A program made the translations under genes and the position numbers. This document shows positions 19,705 to 30,446 of a stretch of 64,000 bases of DNA, one piece after another. The stretch's first letter is position 1, and each line of letters begins with the position of its first letter. The notes beneath the pieces were generated by a model. That model was given only the letters and a program-made list of their open reading frames with translations. It had not been told where the DNA came from and searched no databases. This stretch comes from Chromatiales bacterium (lineage in GTDB: Bacteria; Pseudomonadota; Gammaproteobacteria; UBA6429; Thiohalophilaceae): assembly GCA_027076325.1 (NCBI GenBank), contig JALTJZ010000046.1, positions 92,204 through 156,203 on the forward strand, in the 5' to 3' direction.

Positions 19705-20889
19705 ATGATAATGACAAAACAACAACCAACAAACCCGAGCATAGCAAACAAAAAGAACTGGTTTGAAGTTAATCCAAAAAAAACCATTACATTTATCATT
19801 ATTGTCGGCTTTCTTATTATTGATTTTAGTCTAGCAGCTGCACTAAAAATAGTGGGGGCATTTGAACCATCTTACGTCACATCCAAAGTCAGAGAAGCCT
19901 ATTACCGCCGAGCCGATCCGGTTTATCACCATGGCTTAAAAAAGAATATCAGTCGCTATACAGCTGAATGGGGTAAACAGGATTATCGAATCGACACTAA
20001 TTCACTCGGTTTCAAGGACAGCAGCAACCGGCTTGTGCCTTTAAAGCAAAAAAACAAGCGCATTGTTTTTATTGGTGACTCATTTACCGAAGGAATGGGT
20101 GTGCCTTTCGATAAAACATTTACGGGCTTGTTAAAACAACATTTTAAACCTTACAATGTTGATGTGTTAAATGCAGCAGTTAGCTCATATTCACCCATTA
20201 TCTACTATCGGAAAATTAAATACCTTATTGAGACGGTCGGCCTTGAATTTAATGCCGTGGTGGTACTGATAGACTTATCCGATGCTGAAGATGAGGCACT
20301 TGGCTACCGCTTTGACAAAAATGAAAATGTAGTCAGTCAGGGAAGTGCGGCCAATTTAGGCGCGGCAGAATCAGAACCACTCGCCACACCAAACAGTAAT
20401 CGACCGGCCATGAGCGTAAAAGAATTTTTTACCCAATATACTTATTTTCTGGGGCGGCTGCGTAATTTATCCGCCTATCTGAAAACCAAAACACGCTCAT
20501 GGGAACGCGGACTGAAACAGCGCCGCGCCATGTGGACACTGGACAAAACCCTGTACGATGAGTTTGGTAAAAAAGGTCTGGATACGGGGGCAAAACATAT
20601 GCTGCAACTTAAACAGCTGCTTGATAAAAAACAAATATCACTCACCGTTGCAGTTTATCCCTGGCCTGACCAAATCTACAATAATGATTTTGAATCAAAG
20701 CAGGTTAACTTTTGGTATAACTGGAGTCGAGCAAATAAAGTCGAGTTTATTAATCTATTTAATGCTTTTGTGCCAACAACAACCGCCGAAGCTGTTATCA
20801 GAAAATACTATATTAATGGTGACGTACACTGGAATGCGGCCGGACATCAGCGTGTATATCAAGCTCTAAAAACCCGGATACAGCCATAA
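19705..20889 (+). CDS. membrane-anchored SGNH/GDSL hydrolase-like protein
   Basis: A 394-residue protein. A single transmembrane helix lies at about residues 28-47, so the rest is probably periplasmic. The SGNH block I is RIVFIGDSFTEG, with Ser126 the likely nucleophile, and the C-terminal DVHWNAAGH near residue 372 supplies the Asp-His pair. The family includes esterases and O-acetyl transfer partners acting on polysaccharides, which would fit the envelope genes nearby, but no substrate can be assigned. A second ATG two codons in could also be the start. It is divergent from glnE. Confidence 0.78.
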   Translation: MIMTKQQPTNPSIANKKNWFEVNPKKTITFIIIVGFLIIDFSLAAALKIVGAFEPSYVTSKVREAYYRRADPVYHHGLKKNISRYTAEWGKQDYRIDTNSLGFKDSSNRLVPLKQKNKRIVFIGDSFTEGMGVPFDKTFTGLLKQHFKPYNVDVLNAAVSSYSPIIYYRKIKYLIETVGLEFNAVVVLIDLSDAEDEALGYRFDKNENVVSQGSAANLGAAESEPLATPNSNRPAMSVKEFFTQYTYFLGRLRNLSAYLKTKTRSWERGLKQRRAMWTLDKTLYDEFGKKGLDTGAKHMLQLKQLLDKKQISLTVAVYPWPDQIYNNDFESKQVNFWYNWSRANKVEFINLFNAFVPTTTAEAVIRKYYINGDVHWNAAGHQRVYQALKTRIQP

Positions 20890-20901
20890 GAGTGGCCTTT
20901 T

Positions 20902-21051
20902 TTAAGTGGCAAATGGACTCATCAACACCCACCAGGCAGAAAAGCCCAGATAAATGCAACTGAGTGCAATTAAACGGAATTTAAGCTCTTTTCGGTAGCG
21001 GGCACGTTCTGATGCACCCATTTTCTCATATCTGGAATTAAATCGTAACAT
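20902..21051 (-). CDS. small membrane protein, unknown
   Basis: A 49-residue protein with a charged N-terminal part (RYEKMGASERARYRKELKFR) and one hydrophobic helix ending in WWVLMSPFAT. An ATG 19 codons upstream (21108) is also in frame, but the sequence it would add is not protein-like. The gene is convergent with the SGNH gene, ending 12 bp from it. I do not recognise the family. The amphipathic, positively charged start and single helix suggest a small inner-membrane protein. Confidence 0.45.
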   Translation of the reverse strand: MLRFNSRYEKMGASERARYRKELKFRLIALSCIYLGFSAWWVLMSPFAT

Positions 21052-21108
21052 GATGTTTATCTCACATTCAGGGTTTACAAAACAACGCATTAATATAAAG
21101 ACATCCAT

Positions 21109-21623
21109 GTCATTAATGCTCCGTTCCCCAATATCTAGTTCAAAAGGTATGGACTAGACGAGGGAATATCATAATAATATCCAGCCCCCATTTCTCGGTA
21201 ATATTACCATTTTAAGAGCTGGATATTGCTCCTCAACCATGCTAGCGCTCACGTGTGCTCCATCCGTAGAGACCATTCCTGCTTTAAGAATGTGTCAACG
21301 CCGGTACGGTTGAGTCCATATTGATAGCAGCGCTTTTAAAGTGTGCCACTATTCAATAAAAATGATTCTACAGGCGATAAAAAATAATTCGCGGTACTAA
21401 TAACACTTAAAAGTGTGAAAAAATGGCATTTTTAGTGCACGTTATTTTTTCTTTACGCTGCGTCTTCCAGCCAGGTACTAAATGCTCTAACTTAATAGTA
21501 AATTCGTATATGCTTTCTCTCTGGTTTTTATACCGTTACAAATCAAAATTGCTGATTTACCGCTCGCTTTTCCTGCCATAATTACCATTTAATTCACGCC
21601 TGAAATTCGTCAACCACCAAAAA
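21109..21623. other. gene-poor gap with nested palindrome
   Basis: About 515 bp without a convincing gene, between the small membrane protein and the groEL terminator. The only clear structure is a nested inverted repeat at 21176-21227, listed separately. Translations in all frames are short and not protein-like. Confidence 0.5.
21176..21227. repeat. nested inverted repeat
   Basis: AATATCCAGC at 21176-21185 pairs with GCTGGATATT at 21218-21227, and a perfect 12-bp palindrome GGTAATATTACC (21197-21208) sits in the middle of the loop. No T-run follows on either strand, so it does not look like a terminator. Confidence 0.5.
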
Positions 21624-21653
21624 GAAAGCCCCGCTATCGCTAGCGGGGCTTTC
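21624..21653 (-). terminator. rho-independent terminator of groESL
   Basis: A perfect 13-bp stem (GAAAGCCCCGCTA with TAGCGGGGCTTTC) around a 4-base loop, followed on the minus strand by TTTTT. It starts 24 bp downstream of the groEL stop codon. Confidence 0.93.
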
Positions 21654-21676
21654 ATCAGGCTTTCCGGGGTTGCAGT

Positions 21677-23347
<1,671 letters not shown>

Positions 23348-23403
23348 TTAAATTCTAACGGGAATTTTTTAAATTTAAATTCTTAGACGATCAACGTTGG
23401 TAC

Positions 23404-23694
23404 TTAAGATTCAAGTACGCCCATGATGTCTGACTCAGTCATGATGAGAACTTCTTCACCATCAACCTTCACTTCCTGACCAGCGTATTTGCCAAATAAT
23501 ACTTTGTCGCCAACTTTTACATCGAGAGGCGTAACATTACCGCTGTCATTTACTTTACCTTTACCAACTGCGATAACTTCGCCTTCAGATGGTTTTTCAG
23601 TTGCGCTATCGGGGATAACGATGCCACTGGCAGTGGTGGTTTCTTCAGCCATACGGCGTACGACAACACGATCGTGTAATGGACGGATCTTCAT
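23404..23694 (-). CDS. groES: co-chaperonin GroES (10 kDa)
   Basis: A 96-residue co-chaperonin that forms the heptameric lid of the GroEL cage. It begins [14 protein letters not shown], has the mobile-loop region around residues 16-35 ([13 protein letters not shown]), and contains GKGKVNDSG and [13 protein letters not shown]. Length is canonical. It is the first gene of the groESL operon, with the promoter and the CIRCE operator about 75-125 bp upstream. Confidence 0.98.
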   Translation of the reverse strand: MKIRPLHDRVVVRRMAEETTTASGIVIPDSATEKPSEGEVIAVGKGKVNDSGNVTPLDVKVGDKVLFGKYAGQEVKVDGEEVLIMTESDIMGVLES

Positions 23695-23767
23695 GTTTTT
23701 CTTTCTCCTAATAAAAGTCCAGTTAAATCAAATAGATAATTAAATATGTAATATGCTAAACTCTTTA

Positions 23768-23794
23768 TTAGCACTCACCTCTAGTGAGTGCTAA
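23768..23794 (-). promoter_or_regulatory. CIRCE operator (HrcA-binding site)
   Basis: A perfect CIRCE inverted repeat, TTAGCACTC, a 9-base spacer and GAGTGCTAA, 74 bp upstream of groES. It implies heat-shock control of groESL by the HrcA repressor. hrcA is not in the window. Confidence 0.95.
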
Positions 23795-23821
23795 TAATAG
23801 TCCTGTTATTCGCAGAGTCAA
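23794..23821 (-). promoter_or_regulatory. groESL promoter, sigma-70 type
   Basis: On the minus strand, TTGACT (23816-23821) and TATTAT (23794-23799) are separated by 16 bases. The -10 element abuts the CIRCE operator, so HrcA bound there would cover the transcription start. Confidence 0.65.
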
Positions 23822-23990
23822 GCCCTATCATGCGCTTATCTGTAGGCTAGCCTCGTTTCCTGACCGTCCTTGTTATGTGTCCACTCCAGGTAAAAATCAA
23901 GGGGGATATCCGGTTATTTGTATTAATATCAGTCAATTATTGGAGTGAAGGGGCTAAATTGCAGCGCACAAAAGCGTTTTACCCCATAAT

Positions 23991-25553
23991 TTAATGGCTC
24001 GTTCCTGCCGAACGGTTGATTTTGTTGTACACGTTATATTTTCCAGACGGCTTCTTCATTGGCAGGCGCTTTAGTTCTTTTAGCGTGTTGGCATTATAAA
24101 CAATTAACTCACCGTCCATATCCCAAACACTTAACAAGACGTGTTTGCCGTATCGGTCGAATTCAACATGGGCCGCATTTTTCCCAGGTGATGGCCTGAG
24201 TGTTTTAACAATCTCAAGTGTTTGTTTGTCAATAACATGCACCGCTTCTTTATTTGACCCAAAAAACACATCGGCCCAGGCATAAGGTGAGTTTTCATGG
24301 CTGCGCATAAAAAACCCCGGCCCCAATGTTTTGATTCGCTTAATGGTTTTCCAGCTTGTCATATCGATAATGCTGATTTCACTTTTTTTCAGATTAGGGG
24401 TTGCCATCACCCTGCGGCCTTTGTAATTCCAGGTGATCCCCGAACTCAGGTGTGGCAAGCCGGTTAGCTCAAGATCCGCAACCTTACGACCGATATTAAG
24501 ATTAATCACCTGGCCATTTTTAGCGTTACGTGCAGCCCCCATTAAATAGGTATAAGACGGGTCAAACTGAAAATCATCCAGATAGTCATCCAGAAGAATA
24601 TGCCGAACCGGAAATTGGCGCTTGTCGTTGTAATGCATTTCCCAGACTTCGGGAATATCTTTAAGTGCAATAACAAAACTGTTACGCGGCACAGCGGTAT
24701 AAACGGCACTGACGCGTGATGTTTTGCCATTCTTATCTTTGACAGGAATAATCTCTATAGGCTCAAGGTTTTCTGCATTCAGTAACACCAGCGTATGCGG
24801 CAGATAGTTACCAACCAGAATGGTTTTGCCGTCACCGGACACGGCCAGATTGCGCGTATTAATTCCGGCTCGAATTTCTGCTACCGTTTTCAGATTATAA
24901 ATATCAAACTTACTCACCCAACCATCGCGTGAAACAAAATAAACATAACGCCCGTCAGGGGAATACTTGGGGCCACCGTGTAACGCAAAGCGGGTTTTAA
25001 AACGATAAATCGGTTCAAACTTATCCCCATCGAGCAGTGTGGCATGGTGGTCACCCAATTCAACAACCACAAACAGGTTAAGCATATCGGCCTTAAAAAC
25101 AGGTTGATTGCTCAGGCTAGCTGGCTGGTAGTGGATAAGGTGGGACTTTCTTATTTCAGCCATACCCCAGTCAGGCATGTTTTCTAATGGTGTGTATATA
25201 TACTTTACAAGCAACTGCCGTTGAGGTGCTGTTAAAACATTACCAAAAGCGGGCATTTGTGTTGCTGCACGGCCTTTTGCAATAATATTAAGTGCTTTAT
25301 TTTTGCGTAACCGTTTTAGATTTTCCGGCAACAATGCTGGCCCCATCCCACCTAACCGGCTGGTAGCATGGCAGCTTGCGCAATATTGTTGGTATAACTT
25401 TTGTGCCTCTTTTTTTTCTGCATCGTTATTGAGGGCAATGTTATTCTCAGCAACGCTGCTTGTAACAAACAAAAGGCTTATTAAAAACCACAAGCTGCGA
25501 GCAACCACTTTGCCTGGCTCACTTTCTGGTGCTCTGCAAACAAATAGCTGCAT
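23991..25553 (-). CDS. nirN: NirN, dihydro-heme d1 dehydrogenase-type cytochrome
   Basis: A 520-residue periplasmic protein with a signal peptide, a cytochrome c domain (CASCH at 58-62, Met100 as probable second ligand) and an eight-bladed d1-type propeller. His192 (RFALHGG) and His368 (GLPHLSSG) lie 176 residues apart. By my recollection this is the same spacing as the two key histidines of Pseudomonas aeruginosa NirN (147 and 323). The NirS catalytic LHDG is replaced by YLDD, as expected for NirN, which oxidises the last heme d1 precursor instead of reducing nitrite. It is the last gene of the nirECFDLGHJN operon, 16 bp after nirJ. The SD sequence AAAGG fits the start used. Confidence 0.9.
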   Translation of the reverse strand: MQLFVCRAPESEPGKVVARSLWFLISLLFVTSSVAENNIALNNDAEKKEAQKLYQQYCASCHATSRLGGMGPALLPENLKRLRKNKALNIIAKGRAATQMPAFGNVLTAPQRQLLVKYIYTPLENMPDWGMAEIRKSHLIHYQPASLSNQPVFKADMLNLFVVVELGDHHATLLDGDKFEPIYRFKTRFALHGGPKYSPDGRYVYFVSRDGWVSKFDIYNLKTVAEIRAGINTRNLAVSGDGKTILVGNYLPHTLVLLNAENLEPIEIIPVKDKNGKTSRVSAVYTAVPRNSFVIALKDIPEVWEMHYNDKRQFPVRHILLDDYLDDFQFDPSYTYLMGAARNAKNGQVINLNIGRKVADLELTGLPHLSSGITWNYKGRRVMATPNLKKSEISIIDMTSWKTIKRIKTLGPGFFMRSHENSPYAWADVFFGSNKEAVHVIDKQTLEIVKTLRPSPGKNAAHVEFDRYGKHVLLSVWDMDGELIVYNANTLKELKRLPMKKPSGKYNVYNKINRSAGTSH

Positions 25554-25569
25554 GCTATACCTTTATATA

Positions 25570-26781
25570 CTATACTCGTTTAGCCTGATTAAGCTTATTC
25601 TGACGAGTCCAGGGGGTTACGCCTAAACGTGGTTTCGTTGTTTCCACACCAATTTCTTCATCGTATAAATAACAGGCGGGATCTTCTGCCCAAAAATTAC
25701 CCGTTAACTGATAGGCACGTACACGGGTATTACCACCGCATACATCCAGATAAGTGCACTGACCACAACGGCCCTCTAGTGGTCGGGGTTGGGTTTTTAA
25801 CCCATCCATTAAAGGCGTACTGCGATCTTGCCATATTTCAGAAAAGAGCCGCTGTTTAACATTGCCCAGATTATAATCCCACCAGAAAGTATCCGGGTGA
25901 ACATTACCCAGGTTATCAATATTCGAAATATTAACACCAGAAGCATTCCCACCCCACTGAACCAGTTTGGCTCGCATGTGTTCCAGCTTGTCCGGAAAAC
26001 GTTTTTCTATCCAGTGTAAAAGGTAAACACCGTCTGCATCATTGTTGCCCGTTACAAATTCGCGTTCACGCCCGGCCTCAATATGTTGCCAACAGGTATC
26101 AAACAACAAATCCATTGCATTGCGAGTAAGCTGATGTATAACATCATCTTTGCGGTTTTTATTACCACGCCCTGCATAGTTCAAATGGGAAAGATAAAAC
26201 TTATCCACCTTTTCCTTTTCCATTATCTTTAATAAATCAGGAAGTTCGTGCGCATTATCCGTCGTCAGGGTAAATCGCATACCCACTTTAATTCCGGCCT
26301 GATGGCATAAACGAATACCCTGCATCGACTCATCAAAAGCACCCTGCTTACGGCGAAACTTGTCATGGGTTTCACGCACACCATCAATACTAATACCAAC
26401 GTAGTCATAACCTATTGCTGCAATGCTATTAATATTGGAATCATTAATCATCGTGCCATTGGTTGATAGCCCGACATAAAAACCCATTTCTTTCGCACGC
26501 TTTGAAATATCAAAAATATCAGAGCGCATTAAGGGTTCACCGCCAGATAAAATAAGAACCGGCACATGAAAACTTTTTAAATCATTCATTGCGTCAAAAA
26601 TGTTCTGAGTAGACAGCTCACCAGGAAAGTCTTTATCGGCTGAAATAGAATAACAATGTTTGCAGGTTAAGTTACAACGCCTGATCAGGTTCCAGATAAC
26701 AACCGGACCGGCTGGGTTACGCTTAACACCTAATGGTTGCGGATTTTTTAACTCACGCATGTATTGGCTAATACGAAACAT
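25570..26781 (-). CDS. nirJ: heme d1 biosynthesis radical SAM protein NirJ
   Basis: A 403-residue radical SAM enzyme that acts on the didecarboxysiroheme stage of heme d1 synthesis, removing two propionate side chains. The [4Fe-4S]-binding CxxxCxxC is at Cys36, Cys40 and Cys43 (CNLTCKHC), with SGGEPL and STNGT following in the usual order. A C-terminal SPASM-like set of cysteines (GRCGQCTYLDVCGG and a distal DPACYL) would bind an auxiliary cluster. It is cytoplasmic. Only one nirJ is present. Confidence 0.95.
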   Translation of the reverse strand: MFRISQYMRELKNPQPLGVKRNPAGPVVIWNLIRRCNLTCKHCYSISADKDFPGELSTQNIFDAMNDLKSFHVPVLILSGGEPLMRSDIFDISKRAKEMGFYVGLSTNGTMINDSNINSIAAIGYDYVGISIDGVRETHDKFRRKQGAFDESMQGIRLCHQAGIKVGMRFTLTTDNAHELPDLLKIMEKEKVDKFYLSHLNYAGRGNKNRKDDVIHQLTRNAMDLLFDTCWQHIEAGREREFVTGNNDADGVYLLHWIEKRFPDKLEHMRAKLVQWGGNASGVNISNIDNLGNVHPDTFWWDYNLGNVKQRLFSEIWQDRSTPLMDGLKTQPRPLEGRCGQCTYLDVCGGNTRVRAYQLTGNFWAEDPACYLYDEEIGVETTKPRLGVTPWTRQNKLNQAKRV

Positions 26782-26816
26782 CCTGATCTCCTGAACAATC
26801 TTTATATAAGGCTTTA

Positions 26817-27329
26817 CTATAGTCGCATACCCGTTTTTTTAAGAATACGCTGGCTGAACAAAACATCATGACCACTTTCATTTTCACCCAGCAAGGCAGC
26901 AATTTTTGTTACCAACACCATTGCTTCTTCACGATTATGTGCATGTACCATGGCAAATAAATTATATGGCCAGTCAGGCATAATGCGTGGACGATGATAA
27001 CAGTGGCTGACAAAGTCCAGTTCACCAACTTGCTGACCCAACTCAGTAATTTTGTCATCAGGCACATCCCATACTGTCATGCCATTACCTTTATATCCCA
27101 GTGCATAATGATTAGGTACGGCTGCGATACGGCGAATAATACCCCGCTGGAGCATTCTCCTTAGCCTGGAAACAACCTCTTGCATTGATATTCCTAATTG
27201 TTCAGCAATCGCATCATAAGGGCGTGCAACAAGTGGTAGGCCAGCTTGTGTTGCATAAATAATTTTCCGTTCTATTTCATCAAGACCCGCTTCATCAGAT
27301 AATAATTTATATTCCACAGCAACATCCAT
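26817..27329 (-). CDS. nirH: siroheme decarboxylase subunit NirH (Lrp/AsnC-like)
   Basis: A 170-residue two-domain protein with an N-terminal winged helix resembling Lrp/AsnC (AIAEQLGISMQEVVSRLRRM) and a C-terminal ferredoxin-like part. The YNLFAMVH motif, preceded by CYHRPR, groups it with NirL and AhbB-type subunits and not with NirD and NirG. With its partner NirG it decarboxylates siroheme to 12,18-didecarboxysiroheme. The gene is 8 bp after nirG. H versus L naming follows the D-L-G-H order. Confidence 0.88.
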   Translation of the reverse strand: MDVAVEYKLLSDEAGLDEIERKIIYATQAGLPLVARPYDAIAEQLGISMQEVVSRLRRMLQRGIIRRIAAVPNHYALGYKGNGMTVWDVPDDKITELGQQVGELDFVSHCYHRPRIMPDWPYNLFAMVHAHNREEAMVLVTKIAALLGENESGHDVLFSQRILKKTGMRL

Positions 27330-27337
27330 ACTCTTTA

Positions 27338-27793
27338 TTAAATCTGTAATTGCAAACCAACAAAATACTCTTCCAGCCTTGGCATATTAAATACTTTCAG
27401 ACCAATACGTTTTTCAATATCATGATTAATTTTATCAATTTGTTGTGGTGTTTCTGTTGCCAGCACATACCACATATTAAAATCATGATCACGTTGATAA
27501 TTATGCGCAACTTCAGGATAACTGTTGACTACATCGGCAACCTTATCAAATTTATTTTCCGGGACTTGTATCGCAACCAGACTGAATGCCCCACCTAGTT
27601 TTTGTACATCATACATGGGACCAAATCGCGTTAAGATTCTGTCTTCAAGCAAACGTGCTAATCTTTTTAACAGTTCTTCTTCATCAATATTCAGTTGAGC
27701 AGCAACGTCTGCATAAGGTGTTTCAGTTAAAGGAAACCCTGCCTGCAAAATATTAATAATCTCACGATCCAGTTTATCTATCATCGTTATCAA
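27338..27793 (-). CDS. nirG: siroheme decarboxylase subunit NirG (Lrp/AsnC-like)
   Basis: A 151-residue protein of the same fold. Its motif HNYQRDHDFNMWYVLATE is the D/G-type (AhbA-like) signature; the conserved His residues are those implicated in siroheme decarboxylation. The N-terminal winged helix (DVAAQLNIDEEELLKRLARL) does not act as a DNA-binding domain in known members. It pairs with NirH just downstream. The gene is 9 bp after nirL. Confidence 0.88.
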   Translation of the reverse strand: MITMIDKLDREIINILQAGFPLTETPYADVAAQLNIDEEELLKRLARLLEDRILTRFGPMYDVQKLGGAFSLVAIQVPENKFDKVADVVNSYPEVAHNYQRDHDFNMWYVLATETPQQIDKINHDIEKRIGLKVFNMPRLEEYFVGLQLQI

Positions 27794-27802
27794 CCCGGTT
27801 AT

Positions 27803-28351
27803 TTAACTGGCTCTTACTTTGTGGTAAATCGCTCCACGTTGCTTAAAACGTCGCGTACTGAATAGCACTTCGTATTCAACCTTTTTAAGGCCGCAGCACT
27901 TAATTAGAAATTGAATATTGTCCAACACGGTATCTCGATTCTGCCCATGAATCATTGTAAATAAGTTATATGGCCATTCAGGCGGACGCCGTGGGCGACG
28001 GTAACAGAGCGTTATAAAGTCAAATTGCCCCAGGCATAAACCAAGTTTACTAATATTTTTGTCAGGAATATTCCACACAACCATTGCATTAGCTCGGTAC
28101 CCCAGCTCATGATGCCGTACTACAACACCAAAACGTTTAATAATATTAAGCTGACTTAAACGTTTTAGTCGTTCAAGCACCTCATTTTCATCCATAGCCA
28201 GTTTTTTACCTAAATCAGAATAAGGGGTTGAGCTAATTGGTAATCCCATTTGGATAAGCATAATCAATGCCTGATCCTGCTCATCAAATTTATCTTCACT
28301 GGATAAAATTGACTCAGACAAATATGGTAAACGATTAACTTTCATACCCAC
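27803..28351 (-). CDS. nirL: siroheme decarboxylase subunit NirL (Lrp/AsnC-like)
   Basis: A 182-residue L/H-type subunit with CYRRPRRPPEWPYNLFTMIHG. An extra 22 residues at the N-terminus precede the winged helix (DLGKKLAMDENEVLERLKRL). It probably forms the heterodimer with NirD, whose gene overlaps its start by one base. Together the four genes encode two AhbAB-like pairs for removal of the two acetate carboxylates of siroheme. Confidence 0.88.
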   Translation of the reverse strand: MGMKVNRLPYLSESILSSEDKFDEQDQALIMLIQMGLPISSTPYSDLGKKLAMDENEVLERLKRLSQLNIIKRFGVVVRHHELGYRANAMVVWNIPDKNISKLGLCLGQFDFITLCYRRPRRPPEWPYNLFTMIHGQNRDTVLDNIQFLIKCCGLKKVEYEVLFSTRRFKQRGAIYHKVRAS

Positions 28352-28899
28352 TAAACTCCGGACTCTTCCCTATGTTTAAAATCCATACCCAGATCGAATC
28401 CCAGATCAATGTGATAATCTTCCAGCATAGGTAAAGACATAACAGGATGGCCACTACGACATTCAATATCATATAAAATATTATTTAAAGCTTCTTCATC
28501 ACTGGCGGTAACAACAAACCATAAGTTAAAATGATGTTCGCGCTGATAGTTGTGATTAACTTCACTATAGCTGCTTACCATCGCCGCAATATTTTCAAGT
28601 TCACCCATAGGCACTGCCATTGCAGCCAGAGTGCTTGCACCAATACTATTGGCACGAAACACAGCACCCACTCGACTAATAAACCCTTTCTCTTTCAGGT
28701 TGTTCAAGGTATCAATAACAACATCTTCACTACTACCCAGTTGTTTTGCAATTTCACTAAACGGGCGAGAGACAAAGGGAAGATTATGTTGAAAATCATT
28801 TAATAAATGTTTTTCAAGATCAGTTAGTTTTTTCTGGCCATGTTGCTGTGTATTTTCCCGATCGTCAACTTTAATAATTGTGTTTACTCTATGCATCAA
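28351..28899 (-). CDS. nirD: siroheme decarboxylase subunit NirD (Lrp/AsnC-like)
   Basis: A 182-residue D/G-type subunit with HNYQREHHFNLWFVVTAS, the signature also seen in NirG. The N-terminal 25 residues are charged and variable, then comes the winged helix (EIAKQLGSSEDVVIDTLNNL). In some bacteria NirD and NirL are fused; here they are separate, linked by a one-base stop/start overlap. The gene lies 15 bp downstream of nirF. Confidence 0.88.
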   Translation of the reverse strand: MMHRVNTIIKVDDRENTQQHGQKKLTDLEKHLLNDFQHNLPFVSRPFSEIAKQLGSSEDVVIDTLNNLKEKGFISRVGAVFRANSIGASTLAAMAVPMGELENIAAMVSSYSEVNHNYQREHHFNLWFVVTASDEEALNNILYDIECRSGHPVMSLPMLEDYHIDLGFDLGMDFKHREESGV

Positions 28900-28914
28900 A
28901 TGACCTCGACTTAT

Positions 28915-30093
28915 TTACAAACCAATACGGTGTGCACGATGAGTAAAGAAAATACCACTGGGTTTATTCATGGGCAAAGTAGCTACAGAATTAAAATTTT
29001 CTGTATCATAGATCGTTACCTTTCCAGCATCGCGCGCTGACACCCAAACCTGCTCACCACGCGGAGTAAACTCCATATGCAAAATGGCTTTACCTGGCTT
29101 TAGGGTTTTTATAACTTTTAGTTTATCCGTATCAATAACCTGCACCGTGTCATTGCGCGGGTAAGCAAAATTAACCCATACCTGCCGGCCATCAGGCCGA
29201 GCCATTACAAACACCGGTTGTCCATGAACAGCAATAGAGGTTACCTGCTTCCAGTTACGCCGATTAACAACGAGAACGGTATTACGCCCAACAGCTGGCA
29301 GAAAAGCATAGTTTTCTGTCATTGCCCAACCTTCCAGATGCGGCATTTTATAAACTGGCATTTTTTTACTGCCACGGCCATAATTATCAAGAATACGTTT
29401 AACACCTTTTTCCGGATACCATAAATCCAGCACCACCAGGCCATCCTCACCAAACAGACCGGCAATATAATAACGACCATCAGGAGTGATTAAACCATCA
29501 TAAGGTTGACGGCCAATATTTTTATACTTTGTTATTACCGGCTTACCGCTAGCAAGATCAGCCAACCAGATCTCATCCGCATCATATAATGAAAAAACAA
29601 AACGCTGGCCAGGGGCATCAACCAACCCCACAACTTTTGACTGCTTATTTTCACTACCATACGTTGCAGGAATATCAGCAATCAGTTCAAGTGTGTTTGA
29701 GTCAAAAATTTTAACCCCTCCCGGTTTATAATTTGAAACAGCAACCTGTTTACCATCTTGTGATATGGCGCCACCAATGCTGTTACCGGATTGAATAATT
29801 CGCTTTGTAATTTTTGAACTGAGAATATTAATTTTTGTCAGGCCACCATCGCGACCAAATACGTAGGCATAACGTTCATCACGTGAATAAACAACAGAAG
29901 CATGGGACAAATCACCTAAGCCCACTACACGTGATAATGCCGTTTTGTTTGTTGTTTCTACAATTTGAATACTACCGCTAGCACGCTCAATCACCACGCC
30001 AAGATCACCCGTTCCACGCAAATGCATACTGGAACATGCACCTAACAGGCTAAAGAAAAAAATGACAGGTATGGTTTTAATAAAAAACATCAT
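28915..30093 (-). CDS. nirF: heme d1 biosynthesis lipoprotein NirF
   Basis: A 392-residue beta-propeller related to the d1 domain of NirS, anchored in the periplasm as a lipoprotein: the signal peptide ends LLGAC, with Cys20 as the lipid site. His63 (GDLSHASVVY) aligns with the proximal heme d1 ligand of NirS and His251 (KMPHLEGW) with the second conserved His. NirF acts late in heme d1 synthesis on a tetrapyrrole intermediate. Its start overlaps the stop of nirC (ATGA). Confidence 0.94.
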   Translation of the reverse strand: MMFFIKTIPVIFFFSLLGACSSMHLRGTGDLGVVIERASGSIQIVETTNKTALSRVVGLGDLSHASVVYSRDERYAYVFGRDGGLTKINILSSKITKRIIQSGNSIGGAISQDGKQVAVSNYKPGGVKIFDSNTLELIADIPATYGSENKQSKVVGLVDAPGQRFVFSLYDADEIWLADLASGKPVITKYKNIGRQPYDGLITPDGRYYIAGLFGEDGLVVLDLWYPEKGVKRILDNYGRGSKKMPVYKMPHLEGWAMTENYAFLPAVGRNTVLVVNRRNWKQVTSIAVHGQPVFVMARPDGRQVWVNFAYPRNDTVQVIDTDKLKVIKTLKPGKAILHMEFTPRGEQVWVSARDAGKVTIYDTENFNSVATLPMNKPSGIFFTHRAHRIGL

Positions 30094-30446
30094 AACCTTA
30101 CACCTGTATACAATATATTAACTATCCAGTGAATTTCTTCTTTGGTTAATATCCTGTTCCATGGTGGCATAGGTGTACCTGGGCGCCCGAGAGCAATAGT
30201 CACTTCAATCATTTTTCTTGATTTGTTTTTTAGAGCATCAGTGGTAAGTGCTGGTCCAAGTCCACCTTTCAGTGTCATACCATGACATGAACCACAATCC
30301 TGTATTAGCAGGTTCTGCAGTTCTGCCTGACGTTGAACAGAGATATTGCTGATTTCTTCCGCCGCATACCCTGAAGAAAAATACACCAGCACCATTGGAA
30401 TGAGCAATAATTTTAATACTATGCCAGTGTGATGATGATTAACCAT
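30090..30446 (-). CDS. nirC: NirC-type monoheme cytochrome c
   Basis: A 118-residue periplasmic cytochrome with a signal peptide ending near GYAAE, one heme-binding CGSCH at 51-55 and a probable Met axial ligand in GTPMPPW. NirC is a small c-type electron carrier in nir operons and is thought to help NirN-linked or NirS-linked electron flow. It overlaps nirE by 8 bp and nirF by 4 bp. Assignment of the name rests on position as well as sequence. Confidence 0.88.
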   Translation of the reverse strand: MVNHHHTGIVLKLLLIPMVLVYFSSGYAAEEISNISVQRQAELQNLLIQDCGSCHGMTLKGGLGPALTTDALKNKSRKMIEVTIALGRPGTPMPPWNRILTKEEIHWIVNILYTGVRL

